Source: Mugil cephalus
Lineage: Eukaryota > Chordata > Actinopteri > Mugiliformes > Mugilidae
Length of the DNA: 64,000 nt
Direction of reading: 5' to 3'
Assembly (NCBI RefSeq): GCF_022458985.1
Contig: NC_061775.1
Coordinates: forward strand, 27,176,319 to 27,240,318
The notes below the pieces were generated by a model. That model did no database searches and was not told the origin of the DNA. It was given only the letters and a program-made list of their open reading frames with translations. Both the position numbers and the translations under genes were made by a program. Positions 1-12,540 of the stretch are shown here, piece after piece; positions within the stretch are counted from its first letter, which is position 1; each line of letters starts with the position of its first letter.

Positions 1-3000
1 CAGTAGTTGTTATTGTAGATGGTGCAGTAGTTGTGGTTGGTGCAGTTGTTGTTGTGGTTGTGGTTGGTGTAGCAGTTGATGTAGGTGTTGTAGTTGGTGC
101 AGCAGTTGTGGTTGGTGCAGTAGTTGTTGTAGATGGTGCAGCAGTTGTGGTTGATGCAGTTGTTGTTGTGGTTGTAGTTGGTGCAGCAGTTGATGTTGTA
201 GTTGGTGCAAGAGTTGTTGTTGTAGTTGGTGCAGTAGTAGTTGTGGTTGGTGCAGTTGTTGTTGTGGTTGTAGTTGGTGCAGCAGTTGTGGTTGTGGTTG
301 TTGCAGCAGTTACGGTTGTAGTTGGTGCAGCAGTTGTTGTTGTGGTTGATGCAGTTGTTGTTGTGGTTGTAGTTGGTGCAGCAGTTGATGTAGTTGTGGT
401 TGTGGTTGGTGCAGCAGTTGTGGTTGTAGTTGGTGCAGTAGTTGTAGTTGGTGCAGTAGTTGTAGTTGGTGCAGGAGTTGTTGTTGTAGTTGGTGTAGCA
501 GTCGTTGTAGTTGGTGCAGTAGTTGTTGTGGTTGGTGCAGTAGTTGTGGTTGTGGTTGGTGCAGCAGTTGTGGTTGTAGTTGGTGCAGTAGTTGTAGTTG
601 GTGCAGTAGTTGTAGTTGGTGCAGGAGTTGTTGTTGTAGTTGGTGTAGCATTCGTTGTAGTTGGTGCAGTAGTTGTTGTGGTTGGTGCAGTAGTTGTGGT
701 TGTAGATGGTGCAGTTGTTGTTGTGGTTGGTGCAGCAGTTGTGGTTGGTGCAGTTGTTGTTGTGGTTGTAGTTGGTGCAGCAGTTGTAGTTGTGGTTGGT
801 GTAGCAGTTGTTGTAGTTGGTGCAGGGGTTGTTGTTGTAGTTGTTGCAGGGGTTGTGGTTGTAGTTGGTGCAGTTGTTGTTGTGGTTGTTGCAGCAGTTG
901 TGGTTGTGGTTGGTGCAGCAGTTGTGGTTGTAGTTGGTGCAGTTGTTGAAGTTGGTGTAGCAGTTGTGGTTGTAGTTGGTGCAGTGGTTGTGGTTGGTTC
1001 AGTAGTTGTTATTGTAGATGGTGCAGTAGTTGTGGTTGGTGCAGTTGTTGTTGTGGTTGTAGTTGGTGCAGCAGTTGTAGTTGTGGTTGATGCGGTGGTT
1101 GTGGTTGGTGCAGTTGTTGTTATGGTTGTAGTTGATGCAGTAGTTGATGTTGTAGTTGGTGCAAGAGTTGTTGTTGTTGGTGCAGTAGTTGTTGTAGTTG
1201 GTGCAGTGGTTGTTGTAGTTGGTGAAGTAGTTGTTGTAGTTGGTGCAGCAGTTGATGTTGTAGTTGGTGCAAGAGTTGTTGTTGTTGTTGGTGCAGTAGT
1301 TGTTGTAGTTGTGGTTGGTGCAGCACTTGTGGTTGTAGTTGGTGCAGTTGTTGTTGTTGTAGTTGGTGCAGTAGTTGTTGTTGTAGTTGGTGCAGGAGTT
1401 GTTGTTGTAGTTGGTGCAGTAGTAATTGTGGTTGGTGCAGTTGTTGTTGTGGTTGTAGTTGGTGCAGCAGTTGTGGTTGTGGTTGGTGTAGCAGTCGTTG
1501 TAGTTAGTGCAGTAGTTGTTGTAGTTGGTGCAGCAGTTGTGGTTGGTTCAGTTTTTGTTATTGTAGATGGCGCAGCAGTTGTGGTTGGTGCAGTTGTTGT
1601 TGTGGTTGCAGTTGGTGCAGCAGTTGTTGTTGTGGTTGATGAAGTGGTTGTGGTTGTGCAGTTGTTGTTGTGGTTGTAGTTGGTGCAGCAGTTGATGTTG
1701 TAGTTGGTGCAAGAGTTGTTGTTGTAGTTGGTGCAGTAGTAGTTGTGGTTGGTGCAGTTGTTGTTGTGGTTGTAGTTGGTGCAGCAGTTGTGGTTGTGGT
1801 TGGTGTAGCAGTTGTTGTAGTTGGTGCAGCAGTTGTGGTTGGTGCAGTAGTTGTTGTTGTAGATGGTGCAGCAGTTGATTTGGTTGGTGCAGCAGTTGTG
1901 GTTGTAGTTGGTGCAGCAGTTGTGTTGTGGTTGGTGTAGCAGTTGTTGTAGTTGGTGCAGGGGTTGTTGTTGTAGTTGTTGAAGGGGTTGTTGTTGTAGT
2001 TGGTGTAGTTGTTGTTGTGGTTGTTGCAGCAGTTACGGTTGTAGTTGGTGCAGCAGTTGTTGTTGTGGTTGATGCAGTGGTTGTGGTTGGTGCAGTTGTT
2101 GTTGTGGTTGTAGTTGGTGCAGCAGTTGATGTAGTTGTGGTTGTGGTTGGTGCAACAGTTGTGGTTGTAGTTGGTGCAGTAGTTGTAGTTGGTGCAGGAG
2201 TTGTTGTTGTAGTTGGTGTAGCAGTCGTTGTAGTTGGTGCAGTAGTTGTTGTGGTTGGTGCAGTAGTTGTGGTTGTAGATGGTGCAGTAGTTGTTGTGGT
2301 TGGTGAAGCAGTTGTGGTTGGTGCAGTTGTTGTTGTGGTTGTAGTTGGTGCAGCAGTTGTAGTTGTGGTTGGTGTAGCAGTTGTTGTAGTTGGTGCAGGG
2401 GTGTTGTTGTAGTTGTTGCAGGGGTTGTGGTTGTAGTTGGTGCAGTTGTTGTTGTAGTTGTTGCAGCAGTTGTGGTTGTGGTTGGTGCAGCAGTTGTGGT
2501 TGTAGTTGGTGCAGTTGTTGAAGTTGGTGTAGCAGTTGTGGTTGTAGTTGGTGCAGTGGTTGTGGTTGGTTCAGTAGTTGTTATTGTAGATGGTGCAGTA
2601 GTTGTGGTTGGTGCAGTTGTTGTTGTGGTTGTGGTTGGTGTAGCAGTTGATGTAGGTGTTGTAGTTGGTGCAGCAGTTGTGGTTGGTGCAGTAGTTGTTG
2701 TAGATGGTGCAGCAGTTGTGGTTGATGCAGTTGTTGTTGTGGTTGTAGTTGGTGCAGCAGTTGTGGTTGTGGTTGGTGTAGCAGTTGTTGTAGTTGGTGC
2801 AGCAGTTGATGTTGTAGTTGGTGCAAGAGTTTGTTGTTGTTGTTGGTGCAGTAGTTGTTGTAGTTGTGGTTGGTGCAGCACTTGTGGTTGTAGTTGTTGC
2901 AGTGGTTGTTGTTGTAGTTGGTGCAGTAGTTGTTGTTGTAGTTGGTGCAGGAGTTGTTGTTGTAGTTGGTGCAGTAGTAGTTGTGGTTGGTGCAGTTGTT

Positions 3001-6000
3001 GTTGTGGTTGTAGTTGGTGCAGCAGTTGTGGTTGTGGTTGGTGTAGCAGTCGTTGTAGTTAGTGCAGTAGTTGTTGTAGTTGGTGCAGCAGTTGTGGTTG
3101 GTTCAGTTGTTGTTATTGTAGATGGCGCAGCAGTTGTGGTTGGTGCAGTTGTTGTTGTGGTTGCAGTTGGTGCAGCAGTTGTTGTTGTGGTTGATGAAGT
3201 GGTTGTGGTTGGTGCAGTTGTTGTTGTGGTTGTAGTTGGTGCAGCAGTTGATGTTGTAGTTGGTGCAAGAGTTGTTGTTGTAGTTGGTGCAGTAGTAGTT
3301 GTGGTTGGTGCAGTTGTTGTTGTGGTTGTAGTTGGTGCAGCAGTTGTGGTTGTGGTTGGTGTAGCAGTTGTTGTAGTTGGTGCAGCAGTTGTGGTTGGTG
3401 CAGTAGTTGTTGTTGTAGATGGTGCAGCAGTTGATTTGGTTGGTGCAGCAGTTGTGGTTGTAGTTGGTGCAGCAGTTGTGGTTGTGGTTGGTGTAGCAGT
3501 TGTTGTAGTTGGTGCAGGGGTTGTTGTTGTAGTTGTTGAAGGGGTTGTTGTTGTAGTTGGTGTAGTTGTTGTTGTGGTTGTTGCAGCAGTTACGGTTGTA
3601 GTTGGTGCAGCAGTTGTTGTTGTGGTTGATGCAGTTGTTGTTGTGGTTGTAGTTGGTGCAGCAGTTGATGTAGTTGTGGTTGTGGTTGGTGCAGCAGTTG
3701 TGGTTGTAGTTGGTGCAGTAGTTGTAGTTGGTGCAGTAGTTGTAGTTGGTGCAGGAGTTGTTGTTGTAGTTGGTGTAGCAGTCGTTGTAGTTGGTGCAGT
3801 AGTTGTTGTGGTTGGTGCAGTAGTTGTGGTTGTGGTTGGTGCAGCAGTTGTGGTTGTAGTTGGTGCAGTAGTTGTAGTTGGTGCAGTAGTTGTAGTTGGT
3901 GCAGGAGTTGTTGTTGTAGTTGGTGTAGCATTCGTTGTAGTTGGTGCAGTAGTTGTTGTGGTTGGTGCAGTAGTTGTGGTTGTAGATGGTGCAGTAGTTG
4001 TTGTGGTTGGTGCAGCAGTTGTGGTTGGTGCAGTTGTTGTTGTGGTTGTAGTTGGTGCAGCAGTTGTAGTTGTGGTTGGTGTAGCAGTTGTTGTAGTTGG
4101 TGCAGGGGTTGTTGTTGTAGTTGTTGCAGTGGTTGTGGTTGGTGCAGTTGTTGTTGTGGTTGTTGCAGCAGTTGTGGTTGTGGTTGGTGCAGCAGTTGTG
4201 GTTGTAGTTGGTGCAGTTGTTGAAGTTGGTGTAGCAGTTGTGGTTGTAGTTGGTGCAGTGGTTGTGGTTGGTTCAGTAGTTGTTATTGTAGATGGTGCAG
4301 TAGTTGTGGTTGGTGCAGTTGTTGTTGTGGTTGTAGTTGGTGCAGCAGTTGTAGTTGTGGTTGATGCGGTGGTTGTGGTTGGTGCAGTTGTTGTTATGGT
4401 TGTAGTTGATGCAGTAGTTGATGTTGTAGTTGGTGCAAGAGTTGTTGTTGTTGGTGCAGTGGTTGTTGTAGTTGGTGAAGTAGTTGTTGTAGTTGGTGCA
4501 GGAGTTGTTGTTGTAGTTGGTGCAAGAGTTGTTGTGGTTGGTGCAGCAGTTGTGGTTGTAGTTGGTGCAGTGGTTGTTGTAGTTGGTGAAGTAGTTGTAG
4601 TTGGTGCAGGAGTTGTTGTTGTAGTTGGTGCAGCAGTTGTGGTTGTGGTGGGTGCAGCAGTTGTGGTTGTGGTTGGTGTCGCAGTAGTTGTAGTTGTTGT
4701 AGTTGGTGCAGCAGTTGTGATTGGTGCAGTAGTTGTTGTTGTAGATGGTGCAGCAGTTGTGGTTGTGGTTGGTGCCGCTGTTTTGGTTGTGGTTGGTGTC
4801 GCAGTAGTTGTAGTTGTTGTAGTTGGTGCAGCAGTTGTGATTGGTGCAGTAGTTGTTGTTGTAGATGGTGCAGCAGTTGTGGTTGTGGTTGGTGCCGCTG
4901 TTGTCCTTGTAGTTGGTGCAGCAGTTGTTGTTGTAGTTGGTGCAGCAGTTGTGGTTGTGGTTGGTGCAGCTGTTGTTGTTGTAGTTGGTGCAGCAGTTGT
5001 TGTTGTAGTTGGTGCAGTTGTTGTTGTGGTTGGTGCAGCAGTTGTGGTTGGTGCAGTTGTTGTTGTGGTTGTAGTTGGTGCAGCAGTTGTAGTTGTGGTT
5101 GGTGTAGCAGTTGTTGTAGTTGGTGCAGGGGTTGTTGTTGTAGTTGTTGCAGGGGTTGTGGTTGTAGTTGGTGCAGTTGTTGTTGTGGTTGTTGCAGCAG
5201 TTGTGGTTGTGGTTGGTGCAGCAGTTGTGGTTGTAGTTGGTGCAGTTGTTGAAGTTGGTGTAGCAGTTGTGGTTGTAGTTGGTGCAGTGGTTGTGGTTGG
5301 TTCAGTAGTTGTTATTGTAGATGGTGCAGTAGTTGTGGTTGGTGCAGTTGTTGTTGTGGTTGTAGTTGGTGCAGCAGTTGTAGTTGTGGTTGATGCGGTG
5401 GTTGTGGTTGGTGCAGTTGTTGTTATGGTTGTAGTTGATGCAGTAGTTGATGTTGTAGTTGGTGCAAGAGTTGTTGTTGTTGGTGCAGTAGTTGTTGTAG
5501 TTGGTGCAGTGGTTGTTGTAGTTGGTGAAGTAGTTGTTGTAGTTGGTGCAGGAGTTGTTGTTGTAGTTGGTGCAAGAGTTGTTGTGGTTGGTGCAGCAGT
5601 TGTGGTTGTAGTTGGTGCAGTGGTTGTTGTAGTTGGTGAAGTAGTTGTTGTAGTTGGTGCAGGAGTTGTTGTTGTAGTTGGTGCAGCAGTTGTGGTTGTG
5701 GTGGGTGCAGCAGTTGTGGTTGTGGTTGGTGTCGCAGTAGTTGTAGTTGTTGTAGTTGGTGCAGCAGTTGTGATTGGTGCAGTAGTTGTTGTTGTAGATG
5801 GTGCAGCAGTTGTGGTTGTGGTTGGTGCCGCTGTTGTGGTTGTGGTTGGTGTCGCAGTAGTTGTAGTTGTTGTAGTTGGTGCAGCAGTTGTGATTGGTGC
5901 AGTAGTTGTTGTTGTAGATGGTGCAGCAGTTGTGGTTGTGGTTGGTGCCGCTGTTGTCCTTGTAGTTGGTGCAGCAGTTGTTGTTGTAGTTGGTGCAGCA

Positions 6001-7150
6001 GTTGTGGTTGTGGTTGGTGCAGCTGTTGTTGTTGTAGTTGGTGCAGCAGTTGTTGTTGTAGTTGGTGCAGTTGTTGTTGTTGTGGTTGGTGCAGTTGTGG
6101 TTGTGCTTGGTGCAGTTGTTGTTGTGCTTGGTGCAGTTGTTGTTGTTGTGGTTGGTGCAGTTGTGGTTGTGCTTGGTGCAGTTGTTGTGGTTGGTGCAGC
6201 TGTTGTTGTTGTAGTTGGTGCAGTTGTGGTTGTTGTAGTTGGTGCACTTGTTGTTGTTGTTGTGGTTGGTGCCGTTGTGGTTGCCGTTGGTATAGTTGTG
6301 GTTATAATTGGTGCAGCAGTTGTGGTTGTGGTTGATGTGGTGGTTGTGGTTGGTGCAGTTGTTGTTGTGGTTGTAGTTGGTGCAGCAGTTGATGTTGTAG
6401 TTGGTGCAAGAGTTGTTGTTGTTGGTGCAGTAGTTGTTGTAGTTGGTGTAGTTGAGGTTGTGGTTGGTGCAGCAGTTGTGGTTGTAGTTGGTGCAGTGGT
6501 TGTTGTAGTTGGTGAAGTAGTTGTTGTAGTTGGTGCAGGAGTTGTTGTAGTTGATGCAGTAGTAGTTGTGGTTGGTGCAGTTGTTGTTGTGGTTGTAGTT
6601 GGTGCAGCAGTTGTGGTTGTGGTTGGTGTAGCAGTTGTTGTAGTTGTTGTAGTTGGTGCAGCAGTTGTGGTTGGTGCAGTAGTTGTTGTTGTAGATGGTG
6701 CAGCAGTTGTGGTTGTGGTTGGTGCAGCTGTTGTCCTTGTAGTTGGTGCAGCAGTTGTTGTTGTAGTTGGTGCAGCAGTTGTGGTTGGTGCAGCTGTTGT
6801 TGTCGTAGTTGGTGCAGTTGTTGTTGTTGTTGTTGGTGCAGTTGTGGTTGTGCTTGGTGCAGTTGTTGTTGTTGTGGTTGGTGCAGTTGTGGTTGTGCTT
6901 GGTGCAGTTGTTGTTGTGGTTTGTGCAGCTGTTGTTGTTGTAGTTGGTGCAGTTGTGGTTGTTGTAGTTGGTGCACTTGTTGTTGTTGTTGTTGTGGTTG
7001 GTGCCGTTGTGGTTGTCGTTGGTATAGTTGTGGTTATGATTGGTGCAGCAGTTGTGGTTGTGGTTGGTGCAGCAGTTGTGGTTGGTGCAGCAGTTGTTGT
7101 TGTAGTTGGTGCAGTGGTTGTTGTGGTTGGAGCAACAGTTGTAGGGACAG
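1..7150 (-). repeat. Thr/Pro/Ala-coding minisatellite array of gene A (left-truncated)
   Basis: The plus strand is almost only G and T (GTTGTTGTGGTTGGTGCAG-type units); the minus strand reads ACA/ACC/ACT Thr codons with CCA and GCA between them. Higher-order copies are visible. The rare variant GTTACGGTTG recurs at about 310, 2034 and 3592. A roughly 120-bp block starting GTCGCAGTAGTTG occurs at 4678 and 4799, and again 1.05 kb later at 5728 and 5849. The part proximal to exon 5 (6.0-7.1 kb) has its own units containing GTGCTTGGTGCAG. Confidence 0.9.
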
Positions 7151-9181
7151 CATTACACAAATTGGTTCCACAACAGGTTGGTCCACTGCTGATGGAGCCA
7201 ACATTTGTCATGAAAGGTATTGAACCCAGGCTGGCAGCAGCTGCACAGAGGTTTGAAGATGCACAGCCAAAAGCAGGAGAGCAGTTGGAGGCACTTGTCA
7301 CTTTAAAAGAAAAAGCAGAGTGTTTGTGGGGTTTTTTCTTTCTGTTTTTGGGTGTGGTGATGAATTTGTCTGTGACTTCCATCTGCACCCAACTGTGAAA
7401 TTTTTGCATTTTTTCAGTATATATTTTTTTGTGTTCTAGCCTTTATTATGTAAACGGGGAAGCCAGTGACACCCTGGTGGTGGCTGTAAACTACCAGAGT
7501 AGTCAAAGCTACCCCGGTGGGTTAAGTGTCTTGCCCGAGGACACAACCGATGGTCACTCTACCTCCTGAGCTATGGCCATCAGTAACTTTGTAGTGAGCT
7601 AGTGTACAAAGTAGTAAACTGATGATGATAACACAACACTACCACATAAAATTTATGGATGTGGAAAATAAGTTCATATTTTATAACGGCACATATGGTA
7701 TATCATGAGGTATAAAAACAATGATAACACTTACATGTATATTGCTATGTAAAAATAACATTCAGGGTGGCCAGAGCGCTGATATTAGATGTGTAGCTTG
7801 ACAGTAAATGTGAACCTGACAGTCACGGTTGATAAAAATCAAAGGTTCTGAGGGTTAACATTTGAATTCCATAGAAAATGCTTGGGGTCATTTTTGAGCC
7901 CTCATATGGAAAAGTGTGGTACTGACACAAGAAAAGCAATTACATAAAAAGTAGATATAAATCCAAATGTCAAAGACAACTTATTTGAGGAACACATCGA
8001 ACATTAAATGATTTGTGCTTTCTTATTCTGCTCCCTTTTCCAACTCTTCAAAGAAGTCATTTGTTTGTAATGCAGATTTTCATTTTGTTAATCTCTAGTA
8101 TTTAAAATAGTCACTTACAAGTTGCTTGAAAGCACATGTCCTCCGTCCCCTTACACTGTAATGGTGTCGTGCATTCAGAGGTTGTACAAGAATTACACTG
8201 GAGGCTGTTATCTGCCGGAGTAGGAGGAACTGAAACAAGAGAACGAAAAAAAATATCAAAGGGTTAAGATTTCAAAAATATAACATGAAAATAGTTATTT
8301 CTTATATGATTATCTGCTCTGCTACATAATTATCAGCATCTGATCCATCTGTACTCACAAGGTAGAGTTTGTGAGTTGCAGTCATCTGTGTCGCAGCACG
8401 TAGCAGATGCAAGTGCACTTGAACCACCCAAGTTGACTGAAAATGTCTGAGGTCCAGTGGCTGGACACTGAGAGGACGGAGCACATGCTTTGTAGATTTG
8501 CTGTACTGGAGTTCCAGATGAAATTGCTACAGAGACAAAGTCCAGGTTGTTAACTGGTTTAACTTGACAGTACGTGAACTTTATTTCACAGAAAATAGAA
8601 GAAGGTGACACTAAAGATAGTAGAGATCCTACCTTGAATGGAGGCTGTTATACACATCGTCTCTGTGGAACACGTTTGGGATACTGTGCTTGAACATGTC
8701 TCATCTGTGCAGGTTTGACACTGAAGAGCTTCAGCTGCAGTCAGGAGAGAAAACTTTCTGTGAAATTAATTCTTTATCACAAATATCTAATCAAAAGTTT
8801 CAATGGTCAGAAACTATTTTGTTCTTGTGCAAAATACTTTTTTACTTTTAGCTTGTAATGGGTAAAAGTGTTATATAAGACTTAAAACCTCTCAATGGTT
8901 CTACATATTCAACTACATATACATTTTGAATGTTATTTTCACATATATATATATTGTCCATTGTTATCATCTAACTATTATGTTGTTATGAAGATTAATA
9001 AAGACATATACAAACTAGAATATTTGTTCTGGTTAATTAAAATTCATGTTGGTTTTCCATGTTAAAATTTGAAGGTTAAATCCTTTAGTAGATTAAGTAT
9101 AGAAGCTGTGTTGTAAGAATAAACAGAATTACCTGTGCTGGAGATGGTCCAGAGGAGAATCAGAGAAAAGATCAGCTTCAT
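1..9181 (-). CDS. LU-mucin gene A: two-LU-domain, Thr-rich GPI-type mucin, 3' end outside window
   Basis: Exons on the minus strand: 9133-9181 (signal peptide [17 protein letters not shown]), 8633-8734, 8359-8526, 8119-8229 and <1-7300. All introns are GT-AG and phase 1. Exons 2+3 give one ten-cysteine LU domain ending CCDTDDCN; exon 4 plus the start of exon 5 give a second ending CCGTNLCN, with an additional Cys (NCSP) before the usual GC. The stalk of PTTTTT/AAP units follows. The exon 5 acceptor is TTTTAAAG, where the other genes have a CAG acceptor. The stalk is open in frame from 7300 to about 2830, then carries four single-base indels (about 2829, 2401, 1922, 1655). Read literally, translation shifts at 2829 and stops near 2571, losing the anchor. 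The family is uPAR/Ly6, a cell-surface role; function is otherwise unknown. The frameshifts may be assembly errors. Confidence 0.8.
7440..7580. repeat. Interspersed repeat inside intron 4 of gene A
   Basis: This stretch contains a 'gggttaagtgtcttgcccga' phrase followed by ggacacaac, which I recognise as common in fish interspersed repeats. The class was not determined. It is absent from the matching intron of C and D as far as I can see. The rest of this 818-bp intron (7301-8118) shows no other feature. Confidence 0.4.
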
Positions 9182-9252
9182 GATGGAGAACAAATCAGTG
9201 CTGTTGATTGTTTTCCTTGATGGAGACACTGCAGCTGGTCACCTACACTCAT

Positions 9253-9322
9253 CTTTATATACTAGACCAGTGAACAGATTTACGTCTGATGCATACGTAG
9301 AACCCCCGGAGGTTTGGGTGTG
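9253..9322 (-). promoter_or_regulatory. Gene A core promoter (TATA and CACCC box)
   Basis: TATATAAAG on the minus strand (9253-9261) lies about 72 bp upstream of the start codon. A CACACCCA box (9315-9322) lies about 55 bp further upstream. The same arrangement, with the intervening TGCATACGTAGAACC stretch, occurs before B and C and, in slightly altered form, before D. Confidence 0.75.
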
Positions 9323-10975
9323 ATCCCATTTTTACAACGTGATTGTTTAAACTGACAGAAAGTCAGCACACCCTTCTTTAACTCAGCCATTGTTTTCCTG
9401 TATAGAACAGTACATCATCTTAGGGCGAGACACTACAGGTGAACACAGTCAAATTATTAACTAATAGATATCACCATGAAACTTCTCCAGCTGAGTACTT
9501 ACACAAATTTTTTTTTTATACTACACTATTTCTGTGAATTTATATTTAATTCAAATAAGGAGTTATTTATTAAATATGCACTAATTTGCATACATTTCCA
9601 GAACAGTAATCTGAATAACGGCTAAAGTGAAGTTCAAAATTCTTGTTTCATTTTGTTCACAGATTACATTTCCAGGTATTTAAGGAGGGAATGTTGGATA
9701 TCTCTTTTTATTACTCCATAAATCACAGAATACTGTCAACAGTCCCCAAAAACACTTTTAGTCATGTTTTTAGGAGCATACTGTTCTATAAATCAGGCTC
9801 TGAATGATATATGAAATATCCCCTCTGTAAATACCTGCAGAATGTAGGAACGAATCTGGAAAGCTTGGTGTGTGCCAGTACTACTAAGTACTACTAAAGG
9901 GGAGATTTCTGGCTCAGTATGCAGAAAAACTCATTTTGAGAAGTTGTACATTGCAAAAGCAACGTATATTTTTATTGGAAACCTCTATGTACCAAAACCA
10001 AATCTACTCAAACATGTTATACAATCATATCAACATATGACCCGACAGACTTCTGCAGGAAGTACCACGGTACCTCACATGCTGGGATAGAGACAAGGCT
10101 CATTGTGCTTAGAAAGCTGACTTGTAGCCAATTTAGGAGAAAACTAGAGGCACAACATAGACAAAGAGTCATGAAATTAACACCTTAATGTGCATTTTGA
10201 CAGCTTTGTCACATGTTCATGAAGCAAAATAGCAAAAAAATCTCAAAACTGATCAGTGGGTGAAAAAACTGTGTTTTTGCTGCCGTGTCTCGCCTTAACT
10301 TTTAATTTCCATTTTACATGCTGGGAAGCAGGAATAGCAGCTTATTCAACTCAGCTGTCAAATCCCCAACAAAAGAATAGAACACTGGCAGTCAACCAAA
10401 ATTGATATATTTAATTCAAAGGGTTTTTCTTTTATAGACTATTAACCTCAAAAATCATCAGTGTCAGTTTTATTCATTTAATTTGCAATTTTTTAGCATA
10501 GTTTCATATTCATCTCAAATTTACATGAAGATTTGTGTCATGAAATAGAAGCAAAACATTTTCCATTGATGCAAAAACCACTCGTCATGATGTGCGTGAG
10601 ACATTTGCGAGGGTGGAAATAGCCATACATTAAATGTGCTTTTCTCTATAGCTATCACACCCATGTACTTTTTATTGTTCGTGGTTGGGAATGTCGTAAA
10701 ACTTGCAGGGTTGTTTTACGCACGCTGTTCAGTCACACTAATATTTGTGTATTGTACCGCTGTACCTGGGTCTTATGACATTGCCACATTACCACATACA
10801 ACATGTATAATCACACCCTATAGACTTCAGGAGAGGCAGGCCACACCCTGGACAATAGTCACCAGTTTTTCAGAGACGATGACACTCACATGCATACCTA
10901 CTCCCAATATAAAAACACTAGCGTGTTGGACTTTGGAATGAAACTAGTTTGGAGAGCACACAGGTACAAGAAGAA
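9323..10975. other. Upstream region of gene A, no gene seen
   Basis: No credible coding exon. Segments near 10310-10400 and 10500-10740 match the distal upstream regions of B (about 19180-19500) and C (about 32830-33240, 33300-33540), so this is duplicated 5' flank. Confidence 0.6.
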
Positions 10976-11652
10976 TATGATACTGGAGTTGAGCCAGATA
11001 CTCGGCTGAAACGAGTATCCGGTACAGATGGAGCACTTTTGCCGAGTACGCGTATTATACGAGTAATACGAGTCAACAGCCTCATTGGTTATCTGACTGT
11101 GTCTGCGTTCTGTGATAAGCGCCGCGCCGCGCCACTCCCCTACACCAACATGTGTGGCTGTGTCCCGCTCTAATCACTCAGACACACAACAGCTTTGTCT
11201 CTCAGGTTCGCGGTCTTTTCCGTTAACGTTTACAGTTTGTTTTTACTCCGGTGTGTACTTACTTATCAACCAGTGGAGTTCTGGTAAACGTGGGTTCGTT
11301 CGGACGTGGTGCAGATTAATGCGACTCGCGTTGCGTCTCAGCCTGTCGGAGATTTTTTTCCTTTTTGAACCGTCGGCGCGCTCTAACCATTTTTTTTTTT
11401 GACTTCACGCAGAGTGTCTGACACTTTCTTGTTGCATTCATTAAAAAAATAAATGTAGCAGTGGTATAAACAGATAAACAGATTAAGCTACTTGATTACT
11501 TGATAATTGCAACAGCGTGTGTTGTATTCGTTGTTGCAAAACTTGTTCTGCAAATAAATCCCACCCATTTCCGATTTAGACCCCGCCCACCCCGAGTCCA
11601 GATACAGATACAGATGATGCTGTACTCGCTCATCTCTATCTGATACTCACCA
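10976..11652. mobile_element. hAT-like non-autonomous insertion upstream of gene A
   Basis: The flanks match uninterrupted sequence in two paralogous places: 'gaatctgataacaaccagcagg' is continuous near 19693-19714 and near 33687-33714. Here about 670 bp sits between the 'agaat' side and the 'ccagcagg' side. The insert is bordered by TGATACT on both sides (near 10978 and 11642), consistent with a 7-8 bp target duplication. Its interior is GC-rich and unlike the neighbourhood. No transposase is visible. The superfamily is inferred from target-site length and the GAGTATC-rich termini. Confidence 0.5.
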
Positions 11653-12244
11653 GCAGGTTTGAATCTTTATGCAACAACCAGCGATGACGCAGTGGAAGTG
11701 ATATGACAGGAAGGATGCTGGAGTGGTCTTTATTATACTTTACTTTTCCTCTCTTATAATAAAATACATAAAATTACACTCGCCACTTCATTATGCTGTA
11801 AATCTCAGCTTTATGGAGGTTCTGGGATTTGTTCATCAGATTTTTTTTTTTTACTTTATTTTACAATAAAGTGTTTAGTCCTTCACACTTATCATTTTAC
11901 CATATCACTATTTTTGCACAACCTATCTATCCATTCAGCTAGGAAAATGTATGCACACGGGCAAATATGAATGCACTATATCGTAGCTTGATGAGGGTCA
12001 TGGTGTTTTATGTTATTTTTGAATCAGCGTATTACAAAGGGGACAAAAAATAAATACATTTTCACAGCAGACATCTCTTTCTGCCGGAAGACATTAGTAG
12101 ATCCAAAGTTTCTTCACCATTTGTACAGAGATAATATGGTTTATGCTCAAACAAGGGTGCACAAAAGCAAAAAGCATTAACTCAAAATTAGAGCAGTCGC
12201 AATGGAGGACCTGTTGGTTGGATTTACTTATTTAATGAGAAATC

Positions 12245-12245
<1 letters not shown>

Positions 12246-12277
<32 letters not shown>
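12246..12277. repeat. (TG)n microsatellite
   Basis: About 16 uninterrupted TG dinucleotides. Confidence 0.9.
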
Positions 12278-12326
12278 TGAGTTCATCATGCAGTAAATAT
12301 ATCAACCAGCAGAGTTCAGTGTTAGT

Positions 12327-12520
12327 TTATTTTTTCAAGGCTTCAAGCAACTTGAAATTACAATTAAATAATAATAATTGATGTGGAACTTTCACTGTCC
12401 ATAAAATGCCAGGAATCCATTTATGTTTGTATTTACAAGTCACATTTTCTGAGTTGCAGTTATCTGTGTTGCAACACTTGAACCTGGACCAGACAGTGTG
12501 GTCTTCAGGTTCCAACTTGA
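12327..12520 (-). pseudogene. Relic LU exon 3 of a lost family member
   Basis: The minus strand still reads FKCCNTDNCNSENVTCKY, the CCxTDNCN signature that closes LU domain 1 in the neighbouring genes. Only the last third of exon 3 is recognisable and no exon 2 or exon 4 lies at the right spacing. It is a fragment of a dead copy. Confidence 0.6.
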
Positions 12521-12540
12521 CAGAACTTGAACTTTGACAA

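Noticed and set aside
1-7150. CRISPR-like or centromeric satellite array
   Set aside because: There are no unique spacers, the unit is short and variable, and the array is joined in frame to LU exons through a splice acceptor at 7300-7302.
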